From the NCBI GenBank assembly GCA_046302715.1, contig JBKCHQ010000254.1, positions 1 through 64,000 on the forward strand: a DNA stretch of 64,000 nt, read 5' to 3'. Both the position numbers and the translations under genes were made by a program. This document shows positions 11,387 through 19,712 of this stretch, one piece after another. The first letter of the stretch is position 1, and the number at the start of each line of letters is the position of its first letter. The DNA comes from CAMCXT01 sp046302715. Its GTDB lineage: Bacteria > Bacteroidota > Bacteroidia > M30B66. Under the pieces are notes generated by a model, which was not told the DNA's origin, searched no databases, and worked only from the letters and a program-made list of their open reading frames with translations.

Positions 11387-11428
11387 AAAACAAAAGCGCC
11401 ACGTGTCGGCTGACATACTGGCGCTTTG
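11387..11428 (-). terminator. Rho-independent terminator after secG
   Basis: AAAGCGCCA (11393-11401) pairs perfectly with TGGCGCTTT (11419-11427) around a 17-base loop. On the minus strand the stem is followed by TTTTGTTTTTTT. It closes the miaB-to-secG gene row and separates it from groES-groEL. Confidence 0.75.
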
Positions 11429-11448
11429 TATAGGTTTACAAAATAGAG

Positions 11449-11802
11449 TTAAGGAGCAGTTGGCGCCGGAGTCGGAGCTTTCGGGGCTGGTGCCTTGGGC
11501 GCTGCAGGAGCGGGAGTTGGAGCGGATGTTCCCTCCTCCGCCTTGCGGGTCGAAATGGTTTCGGTTTCACCCCCATCTGAGCTCGATTTTAAGGCAGTAG
11601 CCAATAAACATAAAACAATTAATGTTCCGGCCAATGTCCAAGTTGCTTTCTCTAAAAAGTCGGTGGTTTTACGAACACCCATCACCTGATTGCTGGCCGA
11701 AAAAGTGGAAGAAAGCCCCCCTCCTTTTGAGTTTTGAACCAAAACAATCAATATCAGAAGAATGCACGTGATAAGAATAAGAAGTGAAAATACCGTTGAC
11801 AT
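11449..11802 (-). CDS. secG: Preprotein translocase subunit SecG
   Basis: SecG is the small inner-membrane partner of SecYE. The 117-residue protein has a first transmembrane helix (LLILITCILLILIVLVQ), the family hallmark QNSKGGGLSSTFSASNQVMGVRKTTDFLEK loop, and a second helix (ATWTLAGTLIVLCLLATAL). The tail of about 40 residues is Pro/Ala/Lys-rich and low-complexity, as is common in Bacteroidota SecG. It is the last gene of the minus-strand row starting at miaB, 6 bases after the TPR-like gene. Confidence 0.95.
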   Translation of the reverse strand: MSTVFSLLILITCILLILIVLVQNSKGGGLSSTFSASNQVMGVRKTTDFLEKATWTLAGTLIVLCLLATALKSSSDGGETETISTRKAEEGTSAPTPAPAAPKAPAPKAPTPAPTAP

Positions 11803-11808
11803 AACTTT

Positions 11809-12588
11809 TTATTTGGTAGTCAGTTTATTTGAAAGGGCGGCAAAGTACGCACTTTTTTCGGGATTTAACAAACTTAATTTTTGATATATACGAATTGCCC
11901 GTGCGTGGTCGCCTTGCTCTGCATATATGCGTGCAAGCGTTTCAGAAACAATGTCATCACGCTCTTCTATACTTTTACGAGCCATTTCTATCGGCGAATA
12001 AAAAGAGGCTTTCGACTCCGGCTTAATCTGATGGTTGGTTTTTAAAAAAGCTCTCAGCAACTCCTCTCGGTCGCGCTCCTTTTCGGCATCCTGTTCGATG
12101 TTTTTTTCATTAACCGCTTTGAGCCAGGCGCCAAAACTTCTCTTCTGTTTTTCGATTGGAGCTTCATCAATTGTTTGAGGTTTATTCGATTCTTTATACT
12201 CTGTTACAAGTTCTGGGTAGCTTTGTATTTCTTCGAAAAGCTGTAGCTCGTTAACGGTAAGCTGCAACTCCGGTATCAATGTTTGTTCTGGAGCCTCTTC
12301 CCCTTCACTCGCCGAATCGATAACAAGAGCAGGATTTGTATTTTCTGATTGTAACCTGGCAGTCTTTTCAAAAAGAAATTTCTTCAGTTGTTGCCGATCC
12401 GGAGCCATAAGGGCCACCTTTTTTAGGGTTGGGGTGTACTCTGCAGAATTTTGTTGCTGCAGCTGCTTTAAGTGAGCAGCGGAAGCTAGGTAGAAGTATG
12501 GATAAACGGCCCAAACATCTTTGAAATTTAGCAATTCACTTGAGTATTCGGAGCCTTTCAAATATTTCAATACCGCATCCCCTGACAT
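11809..12588 (-). CDS. Conserved TPR-like protein of the lptE-secG locus
   Basis: This is a 259-residue soluble protein without signal peptide. The N-terminal half has DVWAVYPYFYLASAAHLKQLQ, the middle is acidic and variable, and the C-terminus carries one recognisable tetratricopeptide-like hairpin (SETLARIYAEQGDHARAIRIYQKLSLLNPEKSAYFA). The function is unknown. The gene is packed between lptE (3 bases) and secG (6 bases), which hints at a role in envelope biogenesis; this is only context. Confidence 0.8.
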   Translation of the reverse strand: MSGDAVLKYLKGSEYSSELLNFKDVWAVYPYFYLASAAHLKQLQQQNSAEYTPTLKKVALMAPDRQQLKKFLFEKTARLQSENTNPALVIDSASEGEEAPEQTLIPELQLTVNELQLFEEIQSYPELVTEYKESNKPQTIDEAPIEKQKRSFGAWLKAVNEKNIEQDAEKERDREELLRAFLKTNHQIKPESKASFYSPIEMARKSIEERDDIVSETLARIYAEQGDHARAIRIYQKLSLLNPEKSAYFAALSNKLTTK

Positions 12589-12591
12589 AAA

Positions 12592-13098
12592 TTACCAATT
12601 TATTAGCGCTTTGTTAAATATATCCTGTGCAAGTTGCTGATTTATTTCCTTTATAAGTTCTTGCTCTACATTACTAAGGTTTTGACTTGCCGGAAAGTCG
12701 GCAAAACGAGAAAAGCTCTGTTCAAAATCTTTTTCGGGATCCAGTTTATTACTAAAAGACACCTTAACTACAATGGTAAGCCTATTGGAAGCCGCAGCAT
12801 TATTTGAAATTCCTACTGGACTTACTCTGTAATCCGTAATACTCCCTTGTATTTGAAGGTCTCCCGACTTCGGCACCAATGACAGACGGCTTTGTGTCTG
12901 AAAAAAATTTCGAAGATCCTCGGTAAAGGATTGGCTTAAAGTAGGCTGAACCAAACTGGCATTGTTATTAAAAAAAGCGATACTTATCGTTTTGGCGTTG
13001 CCCGCATCGCCGGCATTTAATGAAATACGGCATGAAACGCAGGTAAATAACAAAAAAAACAAATACGCCTTAATGACACGACTAAAGATTAATCTCAT
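12592..13098 (-). CDS. lptE: LptE-family LPS-assembly lipoprotein
   Basis: LptE plugs the LptD barrel that delivers lipopolysaccharide to the outer-membrane surface. I start at the ATG at 13098, which gives MRLIFSRVIKAYLFFLLFTCVSC, a lipoprotein signal with lipobox Cys23; the longer open frame to 13182 would bury the signal. The 168-residue protein then has the family pattern KTISIAFFNNNASLVQPTLSQSFTEDLRNFF, followed by strands with LQIQGSITDYRVSP. The start overlaps the last 17 bases of the sigma-54 activator gene, so the two are translationally coupled. Confidence 0.85.
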   Translation of the reverse strand: MRLIFSRVIKAYLFFLLFTCVSCRISLNAGDAGNAKTISIAFFNNNASLVQPTLSQSFTEDLRNFFQTQSRLSLVPKSGDLQIQGSITDYRVSPVGISNNAAASNRLTIVVKVSFSNKLDPEKDFEQSFSRFADFPASQNLSNVEQELIKEINQQLAQDIFNKALINW

Positions 13099-14335
13099 AT
13101 TCCTTAATCTTTCTGTATAATGTTCTTTCCGAAATACCCAACTCGGTTGCAGCATTTTTTCTTCTGCCTCTGTATTTTTCAAGCGCCTTAATAATTAGCT
13201 CCTTTTCGCGCTCCTCCAAAGAAAGGCTTTCCTCCACCACCTCCTCATGATGACTAATAGTCGGGCTGTTTACCGGGGTAACATAGGGCGGCGGCGTAAT
13301 TAATGGCTGTTGTGGAATCATTGAACCAAAGCTTACTGGCGTTTGCTGAATCTCCTGTTGCATTCTGGAAACAAACTGTTCGTTTTCCTCAGTCATCAAG
13401 CCAGTAGTGGGTGTTCCTTGAATAATATTCGACAGAATTTTTTTCATTTCCACCATATCACGCTTCATGTCGAAAAGCACCTTATATAATATTTCGCGCT
13501 CCGAAAATTCGCTGGCACTATCACTTTTATTAATGGCCGGCAACAGGCTTCCGGGCTGTCCCGGCAAATAACGCAACAGTGTTTCGGCATCTATCTGCCG
13601 ATTGTTTTCAATGATAGAAATTTGCTCAGTAACATTTTTAAGTTGACGCACGTTTCCTGGCCAGCGATAATTTAAAAGCTGTTGTATGGCATGCTCATCT
13701 AAACGAATGGCGGGCATTCTATATTTTTCGGCAAAATCAGAAGCAAACTTCCTAAAAAGAAGGGCAATGTCACTCCCCCTATCCCTCAACGATGGAATTA
13801 CGATTGGTACAGTGTTCAATCGGTAATACAAGTCCTCCCTAAACTTACCTTTTGAAATAGCCTCGGGAATATTCACGTTTGTTGCGGCCACAATTCGCAC
13901 GTCTGTTTTTAGCACTTTCGACGCCCCCACCTTTATAAACTCGCCGCTTTCTAGCACCCTTAAAAGCCTAACTTGTGTTTGAAGCGGCAGTTCGGCTACT
14001 TCATCCAAAAAAATGGTGCCCCCATTAGCCACCTCAAAATATCCCTTCCGTGCTTCGTTGGCGCCTGTGAAAGACCCTTTTTCGTGCCCAAAAAGTTCTG
14101 AATCAATGGTGCCTTCTGGAATTGCTCCGCAGTTTACGGCAATAAAACTTCCGTGTTTTCTTGTAGAATACGCATGGATGAGCTTTGAAAAAACTTCCTT
14201 TCCCGTTCCACTTTCTCCGGTAATTAAAACAGTAAGGTCTGTACCCGAAACCCTCCAAGCAGTGTCAATGGCACGATCAAGCGCCGGCGATGCTCCGATT
14301 ATTCCGAATCTGTTTTTTATTTCCTGTACATTCAT
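13082..14335 (-). CDS. Sigma-54-dependent transcriptional activator without receiver domain
   Basis: This is an enhancer-binding AAA+ activator of sigma-54 RNA polymerase, 417 residues. The AAA+ core starts almost at the N-terminus: Walker A GESGTGKE at 40-47, sigma-54 contact loop GSFTGA at 87-92 (the usual form is GAFTGA), Walker B GGTIFLDE, and the arginine-finger region. After a Pro/Gln-rich linker comes a C-terminal Fis-type helix-turn-helix (GRRKNAATELGISERTLYRKIKEYEI). With no receiver, GAF or PAS domain, its control signal is unknown. It sits between miaB and lptE in a tight minus-strand row, so its own level follows that operon. Confidence 0.93.
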   Translation of the reverse strand: MNVQEIKNRFGIIGASPALDRAIDTAWRVSGTDLTVLITGESGTGKEVFSKLIHAYSTRKHGSFIAVNCGAIPEGTIDSELFGHEKGSFTGANEARKGYFEVANGGTIFLDEVAELPLQTQVRLLRVLESGEFIKVGASKVLKTDVRIVAATNVNIPEAISKGKFREDLYYRLNTVPIVIPSLRDRGSDIALLFRKFASDFAEKYRMPAIRLDEHAIQQLLNYRWPGNVRQLKNVTEQISIIENNRQIDAETLLRYLPGQPGSLLPAINKSDSASEFSEREILYKVLFDMKRDMVEMKKILSNIIQGTPTTGLMTEENEQFVSRMQQEIQQTPVSFGSMIPQQPLITPPPYVTPVNSPTISHHEEVVEESLSLEEREKELIIKALEKYRGRRKNAATELGISERTLYRKIKEYEINL

Positions 14336-14362
14336 AATATATATAGATGTATCCTTGGGGAA

Positions 14363-15799
14363 TCAAATACTATCGCCCAAAAGTGTTGCCGCAGTGCATG
14401 AGTGTATCATAACTTCGACATATTCTCCTGACTTGAATTCTTTTCGCGGAAACACTACCACCTTATTTTGCGTAGTTCGCCCCGATAAAAATTCAGGCGA
14501 GCGTTTAGACGGACCCTCAATCAAAACCATAAATTTTTTGCCTACGTCACGTTGATTGCTCTCCAAAGAAAGCCGGTTCTGCAATTGAATAATTTCATTG
14601 AGGCGGTTTAGTTTTACTTCTTCCGGAATATCATCGGCATATTTACGTTCGGCAAGCGTCTTCGGGCGCTCAGAATATCTGAACATGTAAGCAAAATCAT
14701 ACGCTACTTTCTCCATTAGAGAAAGTGTTTCCTTATGCTCTTCATCGGTTTCGCTGCAAAAACCTGCGATGATATCCGTTGAAATCCCGCAATCCGGTAT
14801 AATTCTCCGAATCGCCGCAATGCGCTCTAAATACCATTCGCGAGTATATTGACGGTTCATAAGTTCGAGGACACGACTGTTGCCCGACTGTACCGGCAAG
14901 TGTATATACTTGCAAATATTCTCGTGGGCCGCCATCACCTCCAAAACACGATCAGTCATATCCTTTGGATGCGACGTAGAAAAACGGATGCGCATGCCGG
15001 GAACTGCTACGGCCACCATTTGAAGCAAGTCTGCAAAACTTGTTGCTTCGTCAAGCTCCTTCTTGGTGTAGGCCTCCTTTTTTAAGCCCCCTCCGGTCCA
15101 CAAATAGGAATCTACATTTTGTCCCAAAAGCGTAACCTCTTTGTATCCATTTTCCCAAAGCGACTGCGCCTCTTTAACAATAGTTTGCGGGTCACGGCTG
15201 CGTTCGCGGCCGCGGGTAAACGGCACAACACAAAAAGAGCACATGTTGTCGCAACCGCGGGTAATCGAAATAAATGCGGTAATACCATTTCCTCCTAAAC
15301 GAACCGGATTAATATCGGCATACGTTTCTTCTTTCGAGAGAATAACATTAATTGCCTTTTGGCCGTCCTCAGCCGTCCTCAGCAAATTGGGCAAGTCTCT
15401 ATATGCATCGGGACCAACCACCAAATCAACCAGCTGCTCCTCTTCTAATAACTTGGCTTTTAGACGTTCGGCCATACACCCCAAAACACCAATTATAGCG
15501 TCTGGGTTATTTCGTTTAATGCGGTTAAACTCAGTAAGACGGTTTCTAACACGCTGTTCGGCATTGTCGCGAATAGCGCAGGTGTTTACCAAAACCACAT
15601 CAGCCTCATCCAGATTTGCAGTGGTTTGAAAACCGTTTTCCTTTAATATGGAGGCCACTATTTCGCTATCCGAAAAATTCATCTGGCAGCCATAGCTTTC
15701 TAAAAAAAGCTTCTTTCCCCGAAACTCTTTTTCTCCCATTTGAGATGTTGTGTACACCTCTCCTTGTCGGTTTTCGTCAATAATTTTGTGTTGCGACAT
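14363..15799 (-). CDS. miaB: tRNA-2-methylthio-N6-dimethylallyladenosine synthase MiaB
   Basis: MiaB is a radical-SAM methylthiotransferase that modifies i6A37 of tRNAs reading UNN codons. The 478 residues show the N-terminal UPF0004 domain with its cluster cysteines ([31 protein letters not shown]), the radical-SAM CxxxCxxC motif in [20 protein letters not shown], and a C-terminal TRAM RNA-binding domain. It heads the row miaB, sigma-54 activator, lptE, TPR-like, secG, with a well-formed promoter about 25 bases upstream. Confidence 0.97.
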   Translation of the reverse strand: MSQHKIIDENRQGEVYTTSQMGEKEFRGKKLFLESYGCQMNFSDSEIVASILKENGFQTTANLDEADVVLVNTCAIRDNAEQRVRNRLTEFNRIKRNNPDAIIGVLGCMAERLKAKLLEEEQLVDLVVGPDAYRDLPNLLRTAEDGQKAINVILSKEETYADINPVRLGGNGITAFISITRGCDNMCSFCVVPFTRGRERSRDPQTIVKEAQSLWENGYKEVTLLGQNVDSYLWTGGGLKKEAYTKKELDEATSFADLLQMVAVAVPGMRIRFSTSHPKDMTDRVLEVMAAHENICKYIHLPVQSGNSRVLELMNRQYTREWYLERIAAIRRIIPDCGISTDIIAGFCSETDEEHKETLSLMEKVAYDFAYMFRYSERPKTLAERKYADDIPEEVKLNRLNEIIQLQNRLSLESNQRDVGKKFMVLIEGPSKRSPEFLSGRTTQNKVVVFPRKEFKSGEYVEVMIHSCTAATLLGDSI

Positions 15800-15824
15800 T
15801 TACTCGTTCATGTTAAATATGTAG

Positions 15825-15855
15825 CAAAGTTAGCCAAGATTAACAATCTGCCAAA
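15825..15855 (-). promoter_or_regulatory. Promoter of the miaB-secG operon
   Basis: On the minus strand TAACTTTG (15825-15832) matches the Bacteroidota -7 box exactly, and TTTG (15852-15855) occupies the -33 position with a 19-base spacer. The predicted leader is about 20 bases. This is the most complete promoter I see in the window. Confidence 0.7.
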
Positions 15856-15985
15856 ATGTCACCGATTTCTGGGGGCGATTTCACTTTTGAAGGATGTATA
15901 TATTAATGTATAAATTCGAAAAATTTGGTTTGGAGCAATTTCTTTGTTTTTCTTTGCGGTCCTAACCTAAATTAAAAACAGGCAA

Positions 15986-18430
15986 ATGAGCACAAAAAAA
16001 AACACGGAAAATACTTATAAAAACCTTGTTATTGTTGAGTCTCCGGCAAAAGCCAAAACCATCATGGGCTATTTGGGCCCTGATTATTTGGTAGAATCTT
16101 CGTTCGGCCACATTCGCGATTTGTGCGATGGTTGCCCGCCCAAAACGGAAGACTGCCCCAAAACGTGCTTTGTAAAAGCGAAAGGGAAGAAAAAGACCTC
16201 TGTGCCTGGGGTTAACATTGATGCCGATTTTGAGCCCTGCTATCGTGTCCCCAAAGAAAAAAAGGAATTGGTGGCCAAACTAAAAAAATTGTCGAAAGAA
16301 GCCGATAAAGTTTGGCTGGCATCCGATGAAGACCGTGAAGGAGAGGCCATTGCATGGCATATTTATGATGAGCTTCAATTAACCGATGATAAAACCCACC
16401 GAATAGTATTTCACGAGATTACCAAACCAGCTATTTTAAAGGCGGTTCAAAATCCCCGAAAGGTAGATCTCCACATGACCGACGCCCAACAGGCTCGGCG
16501 TATTTTAGACCGAATCGTAGGGTATGAGCTTTCTCCTGTTCTCTGGAAAAAAGTTAAACCGTCTCTATCGGCCGGTCGCGTGCAATCGGTGGCGGTAAGA
16601 TTAATTGTAGAGCGTGAGCGTGAAATACAACGCTTTAAAAGCGAATCCGCTTTTCGGGTTTCCGGCATATTCGAAGTTTCGAATGGTGCTAAAAAAAGTG
16701 CGTTCAAAGCCGTGCTCCCCAATCGCTTTTCGAATCGTGCCGATGCTGAACAATACCTAAACGCTTGCTTAGGGTCAACATTCAGTATTGGGAAAATTGA
16801 GAAAAAACCCTCAAAAAAGTCTCCTTCTTCTCCCTTTACAACATCTACCCTGCAACAAGAGGCCTCTCGTAAACTTGGTTTTTCGGTAACCCAAACCATG
16901 GTTCTTGCTCAAAAACTATACGAGGCAGGAAAAATATCATACATGCGAACCGACAGTGTAAATCTTTCGGAAACAGCCCTCGAAGCAGCAAAAAAACAAA
17001 TAAGTACTCAGTACGGACCCGAATATCATCAGCAAATAAAATTTGCAAACAAAAACACAGGCGCCCCGGAAGCCCACGAAGCCATTCGTCCAACCGACAT
17101 GTCGGAGCGGTCGGCTGGAGGTGATAGCGCAGAAAAACGGCTCTATGATTTGATTTGGAAACGAACCATTGCCAGTCAAATGGCAGATGCCGCTTTGGAG
17201 AAAACAACAGCCCAGATAGTTCCCTCAAATTCGTCATTACATTTAGAGGCGCAAGGGGAAGTAATTCTGTTTGACGGTTTTTTAAAAGTGTACACCGAAT
17301 CTCGCGATGAGGGCGACACCGCCATTGACGAAGAAGAAAATGGCAATATTCTTCCTGCGATGACACAAGGCCAGCAGGCTACGATGAAAGAGCTTACGGC
17401 TACGCAAAAATTCAGCACGCCTCCTCCGCGATACACCGAAGCCGCGCTGGTAAAAAAACTTGAGGAGTTGGGGATTGGACGCCCGTCAACCTATGCGCCT
17501 ACAATCTCAACAGTGCAAAAAAGAAATTATGTGGTGAAAGAAGATCGGGAAGGCAATGAACGACGCTACGAAATTTTACACATTAAGGATCAAAAGGTAG
17601 TTTCAGAAACGAAAACAGAAATTACCGGCTCTGAAAAAAATAAACTATTTCCCACCGATATTGGCGGCGTAGTTAATGATTTTCTGAAAGAGCATTTTGA
17701 GCAAATTATGGACTATCATTTCACCGCTAAGGTAGAAAAAGAGTTCGACGAAATTGCCGAAGAACAAAAAGGCTGGAAACAAATGTTGAGGGGTTTTTAC
17801 TCTCCGTTTCATCTTACTGTCGATAAAACGGTGGAGGAGTCAGAACGTGCTACCGGCGCTCGCCTTTTGGGCTCCGACCCTCAGAGTGGTAAGGCTGTAT
17901 ATGCTCGCATTGGTCGTTACGGCCCTTTAGCACAGATCGGAGAAAACGAAGATGCCGACAAGCGTTTTGCTAACCTTAGAAAAGGACAAAGTATTGACAC
18001 CATTACCCTTGAAGAGGCCCTTGATTTGTTTAAACTACCCCGCAAGCTAAACGAATTCGAAGGAAAAGAAATGGTTATTGGAATTGGTAAATTTGGTCCA
18101 TACATTAGGCATAATAGTGCATTTTATTCCATAGCAAAAGGAATAGATCCTCTTATGATTGAAGCCGAACAGGCCATTGAAATCATTCTTGCCAAAAGAC
18201 TGGCCGATGCAAATAAAATTATAAAGACCTTTACGGAGGATTCGGAAATAAAGGTTTTAAATGGACGATTTGGGCCTTATATAGCACGAGGAAAAGAAAA
18301 TTTCAAAATTCCGAAAGACTTGGTAGCCGCAGATTTAAGCTATGAAAATTGTTTGGCAATTATTGAAAAGGCTAAAGACGCAGACAATGGCTCTAAGGCC
18401 AAAAAAAGAGTATTTAAAGCACGGAAATAA
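15986..18430 (+). CDS. topA: DNA topoisomerase I with an N-terminal cysteine cluster
   Basis: This type IA topoisomerase relaxes negative supercoils. The 814 residues begin with a Toprim domain (LVIVESPAKAKTI and the acidic DEDREGEAIAWH), followed by the SAGRVQSVAVRLIVERE motif and the catalytic-tyrosine segment ISYMRTDS. The C-terminus has Toprim-C-terminal repeats (NGRFGPYI-type) with no cysteines, so the usual C-terminal zinc ribbons are absent. Unusually, the Toprim domain itself carries C47, C50, C57 and C61 (CxxC-x6-CxxxC) right after FGHIRDL, which may bind a metal. The gene starts a plus-strand run and lies 12 bases before the arginase-like gene. Confidence 0.97.
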   Translation: MSTKKNTENTYKNLVIVESPAKAKTIMGYLGPDYLVESSFGHIRDLCDGCPPKTEDCPKTCFVKAKGKKKTSVPGVNIDADFEPCYRVPKEKKELVAKLKKLSKEADKVWLASDEDREGEAIAWHIYDELQLTDDKTHRIVFHEITKPAILKAVQNPRKVDLHMTDAQQARRILDRIVGYELSPVLWKKVKPSLSAGRVQSVAVRLIVEREREIQRFKSESAFRVSGIFEVSNGAKKSAFKAVLPNRFSNRADAEQYLNACLGSTFSIGKIEKKPSKKSPSSPFTTSTLQQEASRKLGFSVTQTMVLAQKLYEAGKISYMRTDSVNLSETALEAAKKQISTQYGPEYHQQIKFANKNTGAPEAHEAIRPTDMSERSAGGDSAEKRLYDLIWKRTIASQMADAALEKTTAQIVPSNSSLHLEAQGEVILFDGFLKVYTESRDEGDTAIDEEENGNILPAMTQGQQATMKELTATQKFSTPPPRYTEAALVKKLEELGIGRPSTYAPTISTVQKRNYVVKEDREGNERRYEILHIKDQKVVSETKTEITGSEKNKLFPTDIGGVVNDFLKEHFEQIMDYHFTAKVEKEFDEIAEEQKGWKQMLRGFYSPFHLTVDKTVEESERATGARLLGSDPQSGKAVYARIGRYGPLAQIGENEDADKRFANLRKGQSIDTITLEEALDLFKLPRKLNEFEGKEMVIGIGKFGPYIRHNSAFYSIAKGIDPLMIEAEQAIEIILAKRLADANKIIKTFTEDSEIKVLNGRFGPYIARGKENFKIPKDLVAADLSYENCLAIIEKAKDADNGSKAKKRVFKARK

Positions 18431-18442
18431 AATTATTTTATC

Positions 18443-19570
18443 ATGAGTGTTTTAAAGCTATTTTCCTTAGAACAAACGGAGCACGTTTTATCGTATTCCA
18501 ACAGCGGTGGCAAACTTGGTTCTTATGTGAATTTGCTTAATGGCGATTTTTTTGTGGAGCAAAAAACTCCCGGTATTGCCTTATTGTCGGTTTCAGAACC
18601 TGGGGAGAGTGACGTTTTTGAGGCCATTCGAAAAGAATTGTTTAGCCTTTATCCATCAAATAAAAACTGGACGATAGCCGATGCCGGGCATTATATAGGA
18701 GAGCCCGATCAATTAGCAGAAACACTAAAAGAGTTGCGGGAATTGGGTTTTACATTAATGGTTATGTCCACCAGTCAAACAACTACGCATTACATTTATC
18801 AATCGTTTTGTCTAGCGCAGGAAACCGTGAATTTAACCTCTATTGATGAGGCTCCAGACTTAAATGAACCTGATGATATTCTGGGCGAAAAAAACTGGCT
18901 TACACATTTAATTTCATATTCGCCCAATTTTTTATTCAATTATTCATTAATCGGGTGCCAGCAATATTTATGTAATCCCGATTTTTTGAATGTACTCAAC
19001 GACTTTCATTTTGATGTTGTTCGGCTTGGAAGTGTGCGGGATAATATTAAATTAGTAGAGCCCTATTTTAGAAATTCAGACATTGTTAGTTTTGATTTAG
19101 CTGCATTTAAAAGTCATGATATACCTGGGCTGATGGGTGCAGGATCTAACGGATTAAATTCAGAAGAAGGCTGCAGACTTATGCGTTATATTGGTATAAG
19201 CAATAAAGTTAAAGTTGCAGCATTATCCGGATTTTTTGAATCTACAGATTACGGCCGGTCAGCAGGACTAACAGCACAATTAATTTGGCATTATTGCGAT
19301 GGTTTTTTTAACCGAACCTCCGATGGCAATATTGGTAATTCTGAAGAATACATTACCTATAAAGTGAATGCAGCGATTGAAGGCGACGAATTGGTTTTTT
19401 ATAAAAATATGCGCAACGGCAAATGGTGGATTAATGTTACTGCGCCCCACAAAGAGCACGGAAAACCCAAAAGAAGAAATTTGGTGCCCTGCAATTATGA
19501 AGACTACATTCAAGCCAGCAATGGCGAAGTACCTGATGTATGGTGGCGGCATTACATGAAAAGCACTTAA
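18443..19570 (+). CDS. Arginase-fold (formimidoylglutamase-annotated) protein with degenerate metal motifs
   Basis: The 375-residue protein resembles the ureohydrolase-fold proteins that Bacteroidota genomes carry between topA and the type IX secretion operon and that are usually annotated formimidoylglutamase. The manganese motifs are eroded. The GGDHS-type loop reads MSTSQTTTHYIY, the DAHxD site reads SIDEAPD, and the SxDxDxxDPxxxPG site reads SFDLAAFKSHDIPG. Catalysis as an arginase or formimidoylglutamase is therefore doubtful, and a structural or regulatory role linked to the neighbouring secretion genes is an inference from position. It follows topA by 12 bases and is separated from sprF by a promoter region. 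Confidence 0.78.
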   Translation: MSVLKLFSLEQTEHVLSYSNSGGKLGSYVNLLNGDFFVEQKTPGIALLSVSEPGESDVFEAIRKELFSLYPSNKNWTIADAGHYIGEPDQLAETLKELRELGFTLMVMSTSQTTTHYIYQSFCLAQETVNLTSIDEAPDLNEPDDILGEKNWLTHLISYSPNFLFNYSLIGCQQYLCNPDFLNVLNDFHFDVVRLGSVRDNIKLVEPYFRNSDIVSFDLAAFKSHDIPGLMGAGSNGLNSEEGCRLMRYIGISNKVKVAALSGFFESTDYGRSAGLTAQLIWHYCDGFFNRTSDGNIGNSEEYITYKVNAAIEGDELVFYKNMRNGKWWINVTAPHKEHGKPKRRNLVPCNYEDYIQASNGEVPDVWWRHYMKST

Positions 19571-19642
19571 TTTATCTTGCTTGTTTTTAGGTGTTTAGTT
19601 GTTTTGGGTCGGTATTTATTAACCGTTTATTCACAATAATGC

Positions 19643-19674
19643 TTGCGCATACGAAATTTATTTTCGTACTTTAG
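19643..19674 (+). promoter_or_regulatory. Promoter of the sprF-gldKLMN operon
   Basis: TTG at 19643-19645 and TACTTTAG at 19667-19674 (7 of 8 to TAnnTTTG) are separated by 21 bases. A perfect 7-bp inverted repeat, TACGAAA (19650-19656) and TTTCGTA (19662-19668), fills the spacer and runs into the -7 box, as an operator would. A DnaA-box-like TTATTCACA lies just upstream at 19627-19635. Confidence 0.5.
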
Positions 19675-19712
19675 CGACCCTTATAGTACAAAAACGCATA
19701 TAGATCACACTA

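Noticed and set aside
11280..11392. CIRCE or other heat-shock operator upstream of groES
   Set aside because: No TTAGCACTC-N9-GAGTGCTAA-like repeat is present.
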